Source of the DNA: Cryobacterium flavum
GTDB taxonomy: Bacteria > Actinomycetota > Actinomycetes > Actinomycetales > Microbacteriaceae
Assembly (NCBI RefSeq): GCF_900103805.1
Contig: NZ_FNIB01000020.1
Location: forward strand, 1 to 40,338
Direction of reading: 5' to 3'
DNA: 40,338 nt
The position numbers and the translations under genes were made by a program. Below the pieces are notes generated by a model. That model did no database searches. It worked only from the letters and a program-made list of their open reading frames with translations, and had not been told where the DNA came from. Below, in pieces: positions 1 to 8,144 of this stretch; positions within the stretch are counted from its first letter, which is position 1; every line of letters starts with the position of its first letter.

Positions 1-253
1 TGTTGCGTGGGGGATGGCCCACATCAGCACGGCGTCAACGCCGAAGGCGAAGTCAAGCGGTGGTAATCATGTCATCGACGGTACCGCGGCTCCCCACCCG
101 CAAGCCGGACGGTGACCGGGACACCCGCTCGGATGAAGGCTGCCGAGAGCGATCTGTCATTTTCGAAGTCGCCTGCAACGGCCAGGGTGTCTTCGGGGTT
201 GTGCAGGCGAGTGTGAACACTAGCTTTTCCGCACTCCTCTGCACGACGCACAT
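1..253. other. Unassigned left edge
   Basis: I could not support a gene here. On the minus strand there are short open stretches, for example one ending near position 53, but none resembles a family I recognise and all are interrupted. Because it adjoins a recombinase fragment it may be the remains of a mobile element. A sequence resembling the first half of the dispersed repeat found at 28-36.6 kb begins at 97, but it diverges after 11 bases. Confidence 0.3.
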
Positions 254-577
254 TCAGGCGGCGGTGTCCCCGGCTCGTTGGATTGCTCGGTAGGCCGTGG
301 ACCTGGCGACGCTGAAGAGTTCCGCGATCTGCGCCGTGGTGTGCTCGCCCCGCTGGTGGACCTCGACCAAGTGCTTTTCCTGCGCCGGGGACAGTTTGGG
401 CTGCTTGCCACGCAGCCGGCCAGCCGCTTTGGCGACCTGCATCCCTTCGCGAGTGCGTGCACGGATCAGGTCGGCCTCGAATTCAGCGACCATCGCGAGA
501 ACATTGAAGAGGAGCCTGCGAACTGGGGCGGTGGGGTCGTGAACGGAGCCCCTCTCTGTCAACCTTGTATAGGGCAC
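254..577 (-). pseudogene. Serine recombinase (resolvase/invertase), C-terminal fragment
   Basis: The reading frame encodes the end of a Tn3-type resolvase/DNA invertase. It starts at an LTERG segment that in full-length enzymes lies in the middle of the catalytic domain. It continues through the FNVLAMVAEFEADLIRARTREG region (the long E helix that contacts DNA) and ends in a helix-turn-helix with TTAQIAELFSVARSTAYR. The N-terminal half with the nucleophilic serine is absent: upstream on the minus strand I see no continuation of the family in any frame. About 105 residues remain of the usual 180-200, so the enzyme cannot be active. Such resolvases normally reside in Tn3-family transposons or invertible segments. 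A Tn3-type transposase remnant lies at 26.57 kb, but a link between the two is only a guess. Confidence 0.8.
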
Positions 578-759
578 CGGGATCGTCCCGCATAGTGTCG
601 TAGAGAGCGGGGAAGGATTTCTCCCTTATGGAAGCAGTAATGACAGGACCCAACTCGACGGGCAGGCTGTAGGAATGGAAGATGTTCCCGATCGCCAAGT
701 TCCCGAGCGTGCAAGGCGGCGGATCATGATTCATACCGTAGACGCTGATCGACGGCTGG

Positions 760-975
760 TCATTGTGCGGGTGACGCGGCCCTCTCGTGGGGATCGTTAG
801 GGGTCCCTCTGTACCATCCACTGTCGGTCTTGATGACGGCCCAGTAGTCGCGGGCGAAGACCCGGTCCACCTAGACGTTTTCGGGCGACCAGTTTTGCGA
901 GTGGGTCGGTGTGGACTGCCACTGGGTCTCAGCGCCCCCGGAGACGTCGAGGAGAATACGCGTGGGCTTGTTCAT
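760..975 (-). pseudogene. Possible broken small gene of unknown function
   Basis: A minus-strand frame begins with ATG at 975 (MNKPTRILLDVSG...) and meets a TAG at 871-873 after 34 codons. The same frame then continues open with a protein-like composition (VDRVFARDYWAVIKTD, then a WYRG segment) to a TGA at 760-762. The two halves read naturally as one 71-residue protein with one in-frame stop. I do not recognise the family. It could be a decayed small gene, or simply a chance open frame in GC-rich DNA. Confidence 0.25.
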
Positions 976-1074
976 GGTTCCAGCCTTCCGCGACGCTACC
1001 GCGCGGGCATCCGCAGGGGTGCCTAGTAAGCTCGGGTAGACCGTTGCCACGCTGACCCAGAGGACATCCGAGTC

Positions 1075-1989
1075 ATGAGCACACTGAACTTCGGCGGGAC
1101 CGGGACTGACCCCTTGCTCCCCACGGTACCGCTGGCATGCATCCTCTCCCTCGCCCGCGAGCGACGGGCGCGCTGGCACCCTGCGTCGCCCGTGCACCTG
1201 CAGATCGCCGAGTGGGTGTGCAACCTGGTGACCTCGGGCAACCTGACCGCCGGTGACAAGCTGCCGCCGGAACGCCAGCTTGCCGAAGCCCTCGCCGTAA
1301 GCCGGATGACCCTGCGACAGGCCCTCGAAGGCCTGCAGTCCGCCGGCTGGCTCACCCGTACCCTCGGCCGCCGCGGCGGCGCCGTGATCGCCAACCACCG
1401 CTCCGACGTGGATATTTCCAATCTGGTCGGTCTGCGCACCCAACTGCTGCAGTCGGCCATGACGGCATCCTCCCGGCTCATTTCGGCCACCGTGCAGGTT
1501 CCCGACGACACCACCCGCGCGGCGCTGCGGCTCGGCCCCGACGACACCGTTTTCGACGTGATGCGGGTGCGGTTCGCCGACGACGTAGCCGTGGTACTCG
1601 AACGCTCGTTCTTTCCCACTGCCCTATTTGCCGGTCTGCTCGACCTCGACCTCACAGGGTCGATGTATTCGATCATGCGCCGGCACTATGCGCTAGGGCC
1701 GGTATCCGCCACACAGGAACTGACCGCGATCATCATCGACCCGTCCGACGCCGCCATGCTCGATGTCGCCCCGGGCAGCCCGATTCTTGGCATCGCCCGC
1801 ACGTCGATCGCGGGCAACGGCACGCCGGTGGAGTTCTCCCGCGACCTGTTCCGCTCCGACACGCTGCGCGTCACCGTCTCGGGTCGCGTCATTTCGGTAA
1901 CGGATGCCCTTAGCGAGCCGTCGCAGACCAGCGCGCCACAGCATTCTCCGCAGCCGAACCGAAGCGGCGGGTCAACGCTGACGGGCTGA
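1075..1989 (+). CDS. GntR-family transcriptional regulator (HutC type, UTRA domain)
   Basis: The 304-residue protein has an N-terminal winged helix (about residues 38-105) with the GntR signature: LPPERQLAEALAVSRMTLRQAL, then a glycine-rich wing (GRRGGAVIA). A UTRA effector-binding domain follows at about 125-265, where E/R-rich strands such as VLERSFFP and a DVAPGSPIL segment are visible. UTRA regulators bind a small metabolite and release DNA. The start is ATG at 1075, with a GAGG ribosome site about 10 bases upstream. The gene faces a HAD phosphatase gene and its end overlaps that gene's 3' end by 80 bases. The GGTCTAGACC palindrome at 2714-2723 fits the operator type of this subfamily, so it probably controls the HAD gene and the transporter operon. 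In the analogous Salmonella phn cluster a regulator of this family controls 2-aminoethylphosphonate uptake; the ligand here is unknown. Confidence 0.9.
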   Translation: MSTLNFGGTGTDPLLPTVPLACILSLARERRARWHPASPVHLQIAEWVCNLVTSGNLTAGDKLPPERQLAEALAVSRMTLRQALEGLQSAGWLTRTLGRRGGAVIANHRSDVDISNLVGLRTQLLQSAMTASSRLISATVQVPDDTTRAALRLGPDDTVFDVMRVRFADDVAVVLERSFFPTALFAGLLDLDLTGSMYSIMRRHYALGPVSATQELTAIIIDPSDAAMLDVAPGSPILGIARTSIAGNGTPVEFSRDLFRSDTLRVTVSGRVISVTDALSEPSQTSAPQHSPQPNRSGGSTLTG

Positions 1990-2656
1990 GCGACTCCAGC
2001 ACCCCGTCGCACCGCGATGCCAGCTCGCTCGCCGAGTGCGTTCCCGCGATCGCGAGCACCCGCATGCCGGCCGCTCGCGCCGCCGCGATTCCGGGAAGTG
2101 AATCCTCCAGCACTACGATCTGCCGGGGAGCGCTGAGCCCGAGCAGCTCGGCCCCGCGCAGAAAGCCCTCGGGGTCCGGTTTGCCCGCGGCCACGTCCTC
2201 CTCCGCGACAACCGTGCCCAGCAGTTCGTGCAGGCCGGCGTTCCGCAGGGCGGGCAGCACGCTCTGCCGGCCCGCCCCGGTGACCACGGCCAGGGCCAGG
2301 CCGAGCCCGGCGGCCTGCCGCACAAAGTCCCGAGCGGGTTGAGAGATCAGCTGAACCCGGGCGGCCTCCCGCTGGTATCGCCCAGTCAGCTCGGTCAGCA
2401 ACTCGTCGACGGATGCGTGCGGCCGCGTGCTCTCAGCGGCGAGCAACGTCACAATTGCGCGGTCGCTGAGGCCCGCGCACACAGCGGTGTATCGGTCGGC
2501 GCTCAGCTGCACGCCCAGCTCGTCGCGCGCCAGCTCGCGGATCAAGTCACTCAACAGGTCTTCGTCGTCAGACAGGGTGCCGTTGAAATCGAGCAGTATC
2601 CCCTGCATCTCGGCCATGCTCCAGCCGACTGTCGGTGTCACAAGCTGTTCTGTCAT
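1910..2656 (-). CDS. HAD-superfamily phosphatase (beta-phosphoglucomutase-like subgroup)
   Basis: The 248-residue cytoplasmic hydrolase carries all four HAD motifs. These are DFNGT at residues 23-27 with nucleophile Asp23, the VVTGAG strand, the GKPDPEGFL lysine motif, and the acidic LEDSLPGIAAARAAGM motif. A helical cap lies between motifs I and II. The residue two positions after the nucleophile, usually Asp (the acid/base), is Asn here. Phosphonatases also deviate at that place (Ala in the DxAGT motif), so an atypical substrate is possible, although the phosphonatase cap lysine is not obvious. ATG at 2656 is chosen because AAAGGA stands about 8 bases upstream; an in-frame start at 2704 would run into the operator. 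It is divergent from the transporter operon and very likely removes phosphate from the imported compound or from a product of the phosphodiesterase at 6843. Confidence 0.85.
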   Translation of the reverse strand: MTEQLVTPTVGWSMAEMQGILLDFNGTLSDDEDLLSDLIRELARDELGVQLSADRYTAVCAGLSDRAIVTLLAAESTRPHASVDELLTELTGRYQREAARVQLISQPARDFVRQAAGLGLALAVVTGAGRQSVLPALRNAGLHELLGTVVAEEDVAAGKPDPEGFLRGAELLGLSAPRQIVVLEDSLPGIAAARAAGMRVLAIAGTHSASELASRCDGVLESLSPSALTRRFGSAAENAVARWSATAR

Positions 2657-2713
2657 CTCGGTCGTCCTTTGTGTTGGGTGCGTCAGGTGTCCACTATGGA
2701 ACACCCAAAAAAC

Positions 2714-2723
2714 GGTCTAGACC
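2714..2723. promoter_or_regulatory. Palindromic GntR/HutC-type operator
   Basis: GGTCTAGACC is a perfect 10-bp palindrome in the 162-bp divergent space between the HAD gene (start 2656) and the binding-protein gene (start 2819). It contains the GT-N-TA-N-AC core of HutC-subfamily operators and closely resembles the DasR site, whose core is TGGTCTAGACCA; here the flanks are C on the left and A on the right. The most likely ligand is the GntR/UTRA protein encoded at 1075-1989. One central site could repress both directions. Confidence 0.7.
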
Positions 2724-2818
2724 AAATTCAACGGACGGACACGCACAGTTCATTCGCCAGACACCTCGGTGCTCAACGCTGGGAATATCCCACCCACCAC
2801 TTCTTCTGGAGCGCGACT

Positions 2819-3979
2819 ATGCCTGCCCTTTTCTCTCGTTTGTCTCGACCGTCTTCGTCTGCGCGACGCCGTGCCGGCATCCGCTCGGTAGCGGCGGCCA
2901 TCGGCCTCGCCGTCACCCTTCCACTGCTAGCCGGCTGCTCCGCGCCGACCGCGGAGGCCCGCGAAATCGGGGGAACCCTCGAGGAAATCATCGCGCTCGC
3001 CCAAGAGGAGGGGATGGTGCAGCTCATCGCCTACCCGGAGACCTGGGCGAACTACGGCGAGTCTTTCGCGGGTTTTGAAGCCAAATACGGCGTGAAGGTC
3101 GCGGTGGCCAGCCCGAACGCGTCTAGCGGCGAGGAACTCTCCGCCGTGAAGAACCTCAAGGGCCAGTCCACCCAGCCCGACGTGCTCGACATCGGCTACT
3201 CGTTCACGCAGCCGGCCATCGACCAGGATCTGCTCGACATCTACGTGCCCACCCAGATCGACGAGGTGCCCGACGGCCTCAAAGACCCCGAGGGCTACTG
3301 GGTCGGCGCGTACTACGGCGTGCTCAGCATCGGCGTGAATGCCGACGAAGTCGACGTTCCCGCCTCGTTCGCCGACCTCAAGGACCCGCAGTACAAGGGC
3401 AAGATCACCATCGGTGACCCGCGCGATGGTGCCTCCTCGCTCGCCACGGTTTTTGCTGCGGCGCTGGCCAACGGCGGCAGCCTCGACAACATCCAGCCCG
3501 GGATCGACTACTTCGCTGATCTCGCGGCGGGCGGATACCTCGTCAACTCGGTCTCGAACGCTGCCGCACTCTCGACCGGCGAGGCGGCCGTGACCTTCGA
3601 CTGGAATTATAACTACAGCGGCCTCGAGGCTGAGATGACGCAGTCGGCGGTAGACCTGCAGGTTCTGGTGCCCGGCGACGGCGTGTTCGGCAACTACTAC
3701 GCCCAGCCGATCACCATCGACAGCCCGCAGCCGAACGCCGCCCGCCTGTGGGTGGAGTGGCTGCTCAGCGACGAGGGCGCGATCAGCTACGCCAAGAGCG
3801 GTGCCGTGCCCGCCCGCTACGCCGCGATGGATGCCGCCGGCACCCTTCCCCAGGAAGCCCGCGACGCCCTTCCCTCGGCCGACACCCTGGCCCAGATCAA
3901 CTTCCCCACGCTTGACCAGGCCGCCGCGGCGACTGAGCTCGTCGTTGACCAGTGGGGTGCCCGTGTCGCAGGCCAGTGA
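2819..3979 (+). CDS. ABC transporter substrate-binding lipoprotein (Fe3+/2-aminoethylphosphonate/polyamine type)
   Basis: The 386-residue exported lipoprotein has a basic N-terminus, a hydrophobic stretch and a lipobox ending LLAGC with the acylated cysteine at residue 40. The mature part is a two-lobed type II binding protein. Visible family features include WANYGESF near the start, the ligand-pocket strand QPDVLDIGYSF, PQYKGKITIGDPRD in lobe 2, and the C-terminal SDEGAISYAKSGAVPARYAA, typical of the iron/aminoethylphosphonate/spermidine group. ATG at 2819 has GGAG 8 bases upstream. It is the first gene of an operon with two permeases, an ATPase and a phosphodiesterase. The ligand is not proven; the neighbouring hydrolases point to a phosphate ester or phosphonate. 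Confidence 0.88.
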   Translation: MPALFSRLSRPSSSARRRAGIRSVAAAIGLAVTLPLLAGCSAPTAEAREIGGTLEEIIALAQEEGMVQLIAYPETWANYGESFAGFEAKYGVKVAVASPNASSGEELSAVKNLKGQSTQPDVLDIGYSFTQPAIDQDLLDIYVPTQIDEVPDGLKDPEGYWVGAYYGVLSIGVNADEVDVPASFADLKDPQYKGKITIGDPRDGASSLATVFAAALANGGSLDNIQPGIDYFADLAAGGYLVNSVSNAAALSTGEAAVTFDWNYNYSGLEAEMTQSAVDLQVLVPGDGVFGNYYAQPITIDSPQPNAARLWVEWLLSDEGAISYAKSGAVPARYAAMDAAGTLPQEARDALPSADTLAQINFPTLDQAAAATELVVDQWGARVAGQ

Positions 3980-4016
3980 CCTGCTCGTGCGGGGGGCAGC
4001 CCGGGCCACTGAGGCG

Positions 4017-4925
4017 ATGTCGCGGCCGGCGGGAGGGGCATTCGCTGGCGGGGCATCCGGTGGCCAGCGGCCGCTGCTGGCGCGACTGCCGGGTCGCGAC
4101 GCCCTGGGCCTGCTGCCCTACTTCGCCTTCATCGGCGTGTTTCTGCTGCTGCCGATCGTGGCCAACGTGTGGACCAGCCTGCACGACAACTCCGGTGCCT
4201 GGTCGCTCGAGTCCATGCTCAAACTCGGTGAGCAACAGTATCTCTCCGCGTTCCTGAACACCATGGCGCTCTCCGCCGGCACCGCCGTTCTCGGCGGCGC
4301 GCTCGGACTGCTCGTGGCCTGGGCTCTGGCCACGCTGCAGCGCCCGCGCTGGCTGCGCTCGATCATGCTCTCGTACTCGGTCGTCGCGTCGCAGCTCGGT
4401 GGCATTCCGTTGGCGTTTGCGTTCATCGCGGCTATTGGCTCGCAGGGCCTGATCACGATCGCCGTCTTCGACGCGACCGGGTGGGACCTCACCGAGGCCT
4501 TCGCGGTGTCATCGTTCTGGGGACTCGTTGTGGTCTACCTCTACTTTCAGGTGCCGTTGATGGCGATTCTCGTGCTGCCGGCCATCATGGGCATCCGCCG
4601 GGAATGGGGCGAATCCGCGCTGAGCCTCGGGGCCGGCCGTTGGCGCTACCTGACCGACATTCTGCTGCCCATTCTTTCCCCCGCCATTGGAGGCGCCGTG
4701 CTGCTGCTCTTCGCGAACTCGTTCAGCGCCTACGCGACCGCGTATGCCCTGAGTGGCGGTGGCGCTAACCTGGTGCCGATCCTGATCGGCTTCTTCATCT
4801 CGGGCAACGTGCTCACCGACCAGAGTTTCGGCGCCGCCCTGGCGACCGGAATGATGTTCGTGATCACGCTCGCCATGGTGCTGCGCCACCTGCTCGTGCG
4901 GCGCACCACGCGGTGGCTGCAGTGA
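4017..4925 (+). CDS. ABC transporter permease 1 (PhnU/PotB-like)
   Basis: This integral membrane protein has about six transmembrane helices, the first at LGLLPYFAFIGVFLLLPIVANVW, and the cytoplasmic EAA loop that docks on the ATPase (WGESALSLGAGRWRYLTDILLP). It forms the channel together with the next permease. The start is uncertain. ATG at 4017 is given; in-frame GTG codons at 3957, 3963 and 3987 would extend the cytoplasmic N-terminus, and 3963 has a GGGG tract just upstream and would overlap the binding-protein gene by 17 bases. The 3' end overlaps the next permease start in a GTGA arrangement. Length (about 302 residues) is normal for the family. Confidence 0.85.
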   Translation: MSRPAGGAFAGGASGGQRPLLARLPGRDALGLLPYFAFIGVFLLLPIVANVWTSLHDNSGAWSLESMLKLGEQQYLSAFLNTMALSAGTAVLGGALGLLVAWALATLQRPRWLRSIMLSYSVVASQLGGIPLAFAFIAAIGSQGLITIAVFDATGWDLTEAFAVSSFWGLVVVYLYFQVPLMAILVLPAIMGIRREWGESALSLGAGRWRYLTDILLPILSPAIGGAVLLLFANSFSAYATAYALSGGGANLVPILIGFFISGNVLTDQSFGAALATGMMFVITLAMVLRHLLVRRTTRWLQ

Positions 4926-5743
4926 GCGGCACGAGCCGCGTCGGCACGGGCTCTCGCAGCATTGTGCAGGAAATCGTGCTCGTCACGGCCGGGCTGCTGT
5001 TTGCGGTGCCGCTCGTGGCATCCGCTTCGTTCGGATTCACGTTGCCGGAGCAGGGGTTCTCGCTCGAACCGATGCGCGATGCCGTGGCGGACTCGGGGTT
5101 TGCCCCGCAGGTACTGCAGAGCCTGACGCTCGCCTTGCTCACCATCGTGGCATCGTTTGCGTTGCTCATTCCCACGCTCGTCTGGCTGCACCTGCGCGCG
5201 CGGCGCTGGCTGCCGCTCGCAGAGGCGCTGTCGGTGATTCCGTTTGTGGTTCCCGCGGTCGCGCTCGTCAACGGCGCCAACCTGGCATTTCGTGTTACCG
5301 TGCCCGGCTTTCTCACGAGCGTCTACAGCCTGGTGCCCTTCTATGTGATTCTCACGCTGCCGCTCGTGTACCGCGCGCTAGATGCGGGGCTTCGCGCCAT
5401 CGACCTGCGCACCTTGTGCACGGCGAGTGCGAGCCTCGGGTCGGGGCCGGTGCGCACGTTCTTCAGCATCATTCTGCCAAACCTGCGGCCGGCGCTGCTG
5501 ACCGCGGCACTGCTGTCGTTCACCATGGTGCTGGGTGAATACGTACTTGCCACCCTGCTGCTGCACTCGACGTTCCCGGTGTTCTTGGTGCAGATCGGGC
5601 AGGACCGCCCGCGGGCGGCGGCCGGTCTCTCGCTGATCACCATCGTGGGCACCTGGCTGGTGCTGTCGGCGCTCACCGGCCGCGGGCTCTCAAGGCGCCG
5701 CACCTCCCTCCCGTATTCCCCCGATCTAAGGACTGCCTCATGA
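4922..5743 (+). CDS. ABC transporter permease 2 (PhnV/PotC-like)
   Basis: A 273-residue membrane protein with about six helices, beginning IVLVTAGLLFAVPLVASA, and an EAA loop with TLCTASASLGSGPVRTFFSIILP. It pairs with the preceding permease in the membrane. GTG at 4922 is chosen because it overlaps the upstream stop (GTGA) and has GGTGG 5 bases before it; a GTG at 4913 is also in frame. The stop overlaps the ATPase start (ATGA), indicating translational coupling. The family is the same iron/aminoethylphosphonate/polyamine group as its partner. Confidence 0.85.
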   Translation: MSGTSRVGTGSRSIVQEIVLVTAGLLFAVPLVASASFGFTLPEQGFSLEPMRDAVADSGFAPQVLQSLTLALLTIVASFALLIPTLVWLHLRARRWLPLAEALSVIPFVVPAVALVNGANLAFRVTVPGFLTSVYSLVPFYVILTLPLVYRALDAGLRAIDLRTLCTASASLGSGPVRTFFSIILPNLRPALLTAALLSFTMVLGEYVLATLLLHSTFPVFLVQIGQDRPRAAAGLSLITIVGTWLVLSALTGRGLSRRRTSLPYSPDLRTAS

Positions 5744-6846
5744 CCGGCACCAGTGCAGACGTCACCCTTCGTTCCATCAGCAAGAGCTACGCGCGCCAGA
5801 GCGTGTTGAATGACATCGACCTCTCGATTCGGGGCGGTGAACTGCTCGCCGTGCTTGGCCCGTCGGGGTGCGGTAAGACCACCGCTCTGCGGGTGATCGC
5901 CGGGCTGGAACGCCCCGATCGTGGAACCGTGCACATCGACGGCGGTGAGGTGACTCACCGGCGCATCGACAAGCGCGGCATCGGCATCGTCTTTCAGGCC
6001 TACTCGCTGTTTCCGCACCAGACGGCGGCCGAAAACGTGGCCTACGGGCTGCGGGTGAGGGGCGCCAGCCGCTCCCGCCGGACGGCCCGGGCGGCCGAGC
6101 TGCTCGCGCTGGTCGGCCTCGCCGACCACGGCGCGAAGTATCCGCAGCAACTCTCCGGCGGCCAGCAGCAGCGGGTGGCGCTCGCCCGGGCAATCGCCAT
6201 CGAACCGCGCGTGCTGCTGCTCGATGAGCCGCTGTCGGCGCTGGACGCGCAGGTGCGGGTGCAGCTTCGGGAAGAGATTCGACGCATCCAGTATGAAATG
6301 GGCACCACGACCGTGCTCGTCACGCACGACCAGGAGGAGGCGCTGAGCATGGCCGACCGGGTGGCCGTGATGCACGCCGGTCGGATCGAGCAGGTCGGCA
6401 CTCCGCACGAGGTGTACCGCCGGCCCGCGACCGCCTTCGTGTCGTCGTTCATCGGGGTGGTCAATCGCATTCCCGGTCGGGTCACGGGAGCCGGCCAGGT
6501 ATCGGCGCTCGCCCAGCAACTTGACTTGGCCACGGCCGGGTACAGCACCGGTGACCTCGTGGAGCTTCTTGTGCGGCCCGAGCACATCAGCATCCGCCCG
6601 GAAAGCGACGGGCCAGCCGGCGCGACCGCGATCGGCACCGGCGTCGTGACCGCGCTCACGCTGCGCGGTGCCATCTCGAGCCTGACCGTGGTCTTTCCCG
6701 GACTGCCCAACCCGATTCGGGTCGACCTGCCGTCACGTGAAGCCCAGCTGTTCGAGCGCGGGTATCGGGTGCGCCTCACCGTTCACGCCGAAGATGCCCT
6801 GATCGACGCAGCCGCCGCCGACCCGGCTGCGCGGGTTGCAGCATGA
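5740..6846 (+). CDS. ABC transporter ATP-binding protein (PhnT/PotA-like)
   Basis: This 368-residue ATPase powers the import system. Visible motifs are Walker A GPSGCGKTT at residues 40-48, the Q-loop glutamine at 86 (VFQAYSLFPH), the signature LSGGQQQR at 138-145, Walker B VLLLDEP at 158-164, the D-loop SALDAQ and the switch histidine in VLVTHDQEEA. A C-terminal extension from about residue 240 (LVRPEHISIRP and following strands) is a TOBE-type domain, usual for the PotA/MalK-like group and sometimes regulatory. The ATG overlaps the permease stop and its own stop overlaps the phosphodiesterase start, so all four genes are coupled. Confidence 0.92.
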   Translation: MTGTSADVTLRSISKSYARQSVLNDIDLSIRGGELLAVLGPSGCGKTTALRVIAGLERPDRGTVHIDGGEVTHRRIDKRGIGIVFQAYSLFPHQTAAENVAYGLRVRGASRSRRTARAAELLALVGLADHGAKYPQQLSGGQQQRVALARAIAIEPRVLLLDEPLSALDAQVRVQLREEIRRIQYEMGTTTVLVTHDQEEALSMADRVAVMHAGRIEQVGTPHEVYRRPATAFVSSFIGVVNRIPGRVTGAGQVSALAQQLDLATAGYSTGDLVELLVRPEHISIRPESDGPAGATAIGTGVVTALTLRGAISSLTVVFPGLPNPIRVDLPSREAQLFERGYRVRLTVHAEDALIDAAAADPAARVAA

Positions 6847-7709
6847 GCCGCCGTAAGTTCTGCCTGATCGGCATCGACGGCCTCATCCTCGACCGGGCCC
6901 TGCGCTCCGAGGCGGCGCCGAACCTCAGCGCGTTCATCGAACGCGGTCGCCTGGCCGCGATGACCATGGATGTGCCCACTATCTCGGGGCCCGGCTGGTC
7001 GTCTATTCTCACCGGGGCCACCCACGCCGAGCACAACGTGTTCGACAACACCTTCCACGGCCACACGCTTCGGGCCAATGCCGACCTGCTCAGTCGCGCC
7101 TATTTCGCCGATCAGTCGGTGACCAGTTACGTGGCGAGCGGATGGCCCCCGCTGGCCGATCCTGCCGGCCCCGGCCCGGTGATCAGTCCCCGCCTCGACC
7201 AGCAGAACGCGGGGGTCCACAAGGTCATCGTGCGCGACGGCGAAATGTACGGCTATCGGCGCGCCGACTCCGAGGTGGCCGACATCTCGCGGTTGTACCT
7301 GAGCCAGGGCGGCCCGGATGCGAGTTTCGTGTACCTCGGCGAGGTCGATGAGGCCGGGCACGTTTACGGTGGGGCTTCGGCGGAATACCTCGTGGCCGTG
7401 ACCCGAGTCGACGAGCACCTCGGCACCCTGTTGCATGCCATCGCCACGCGTGCCGCGCGCGAAGACGAAGACTGGCTGGTCGGCATCACAACGGACCACG
7501 GACACCTCGATGAGGGCGGCCACGGCGGCGGCGAAGACGTGGTGCGCAGCTCGTTCTTCGCTGTCGCGCGCTCGGTTGGCGGCGGCACGGACACGAGCAC
7601 GGGCGCTGAGCCGCGGCCGGCCGAGGCCTGGTCAGCCGAGGGCGTCTCCCTGCCCGAGTCGATGCGACCCGACCAGATCGCCGCGTACCTTCTCGAGCAC
7701 CTCGCATAG
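6843..7709 (+). CDS. Alkaline-phosphatase-superfamily phosphodiesterase (type I phosphodiesterase/nucleotide pyrophosphatase family)
   Basis: The 288-residue protein shows the two-metal site of the nucleotide pyrophosphatase/phosphodiesterase family: Asp12 in GIDGL, a nucleophile region SGPGWSSILTG (48-58) where Ser48 lines up with the catalytic Thr of NPP enzymes, Asp169 and His173 in EVDEAGH, Asp218-His219 in TTDHGH, and His227 in GGHGG. The family also includes phosphonoacetate hydrolase. There is no signal peptide, so it acts in the cytoplasm, downstream of uptake. Its ATG overlaps the ATPase stop. Together with the HAD phosphatase it could release phosphate in two steps from a phosphodiester, or cleave a C-P bond if the substrate is an activated phosphonate. 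Serine instead of threonine as nucleophile is an inference from alignment by eye. Confidence 0.82.
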   Translation: MSRRKFCLIGIDGLILDRALRSEAAPNLSAFIERGRLAAMTMDVPTISGPGWSSILTGATHAEHNVFDNTFHGHTLRANADLLSRAYFADQSVTSYVASGWPPLADPAGPGPVISPRLDQQNAGVHKVIVRDGEMYGYRRADSEVADISRLYLSQGGPDASFVYLGEVDEAGHVYGGASAEYLVAVTRVDEHLGTLLHAIATRAAREDEDWLVGITTDHGHLDEGGHGGGEDVVRSSFFAVARSVGGGTDTSTGAEPRPAEAWSAEGVSLPESMRPDQIAAYLLEHLA

Positions 7710-7814
7710 CCGACCCGAGCACCCGTACCGATCTATAGATAAATGCCCGGTTGCCGATGCCGTCAAGGTACCGTTCACGTTCGGGCAGAGTCCTTGCGTT
7801 TCCTGCACATGCGG

Positions 7815-8144
7815 CTAAGAATTGAGCTGCGGCCGCCTTCGAAGCCACCTGATGGCATCACCGAGCGGCGGTAGGACCTCGCGGCCGGATACCCGGGCTC
7901 CGAACCGGTCGTTCCGAGTGGCATACTTTGGCACCTTGTCCGAGTATCGCTGCCATCGCCCACAACCGAAAATGTCGGGAAACGTGGCCGTGAAGGTATC
8001 GATTAGATCCCCGAATGTTACGAAAGCGTGTGTTTTACTGCCACGCGCGAACATGAGTGCGGCAGCGGTTTCGCCCGACGCCTCACGTTTGACACAGTCG
8101 TCTTGAGCTTTCCAACTCTTCAATGCTGCTTCGCAGTACCACAC
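7815..8144 (-). CDS. Hypothetical protein, doubtful
   Basis: A 109-codon frame with a GTG start at 8144. The predicted protein has a mixed composition with aromatic residues (TFGDLIDTFTATFPDIFG, then RWQRYSDKVPKYA) rather than the Arg/Pro-rich composition of chance frames in GC-rich DNA. This is the only reason to consider it. I see no ribosome site, no family and no partner. It could also be a remnant of a longer gene. Confidence 0.25.
   Translation of the reverse strand: MWYCEAALKSWKAQDDCVKREASGETAAALMFARGSKTHAFVTFGDLIDTFTATFPDIFGCGRWQRYSDKVPKYATRNDRFGARVSGREVLPPLGDAIRWLRRRPQLNS

Noticed and set aside
97..121. Sequence resembling the dispersed palindromic repeat (CCCGCAAGCCG then ...CCGGGA).
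   Set aside because: Only the first 11 bases and a loose right arm agree; the conserved CGAACC core is absent and it is far from the other copies.
871..1676. Long minus-strand frames opposite the GntR gene.
   Set aside because: Arg/Ser-rich chance frames opposite a well-supported regulator; no family features.
2927..4009. A 360-codon minus-strand frame opposite the binding-protein gene.
   Set aside because: Typical long antisense frame in GC-rich coding DNA; the plus-strand protein has lipobox and family motifs.
5341..6585. A 414-codon minus-strand frame opposite permease 2 and the ATPase gene.
   Set aside because: Antisense artefact; the plus strand encodes an unmistakable ABC ATPase.
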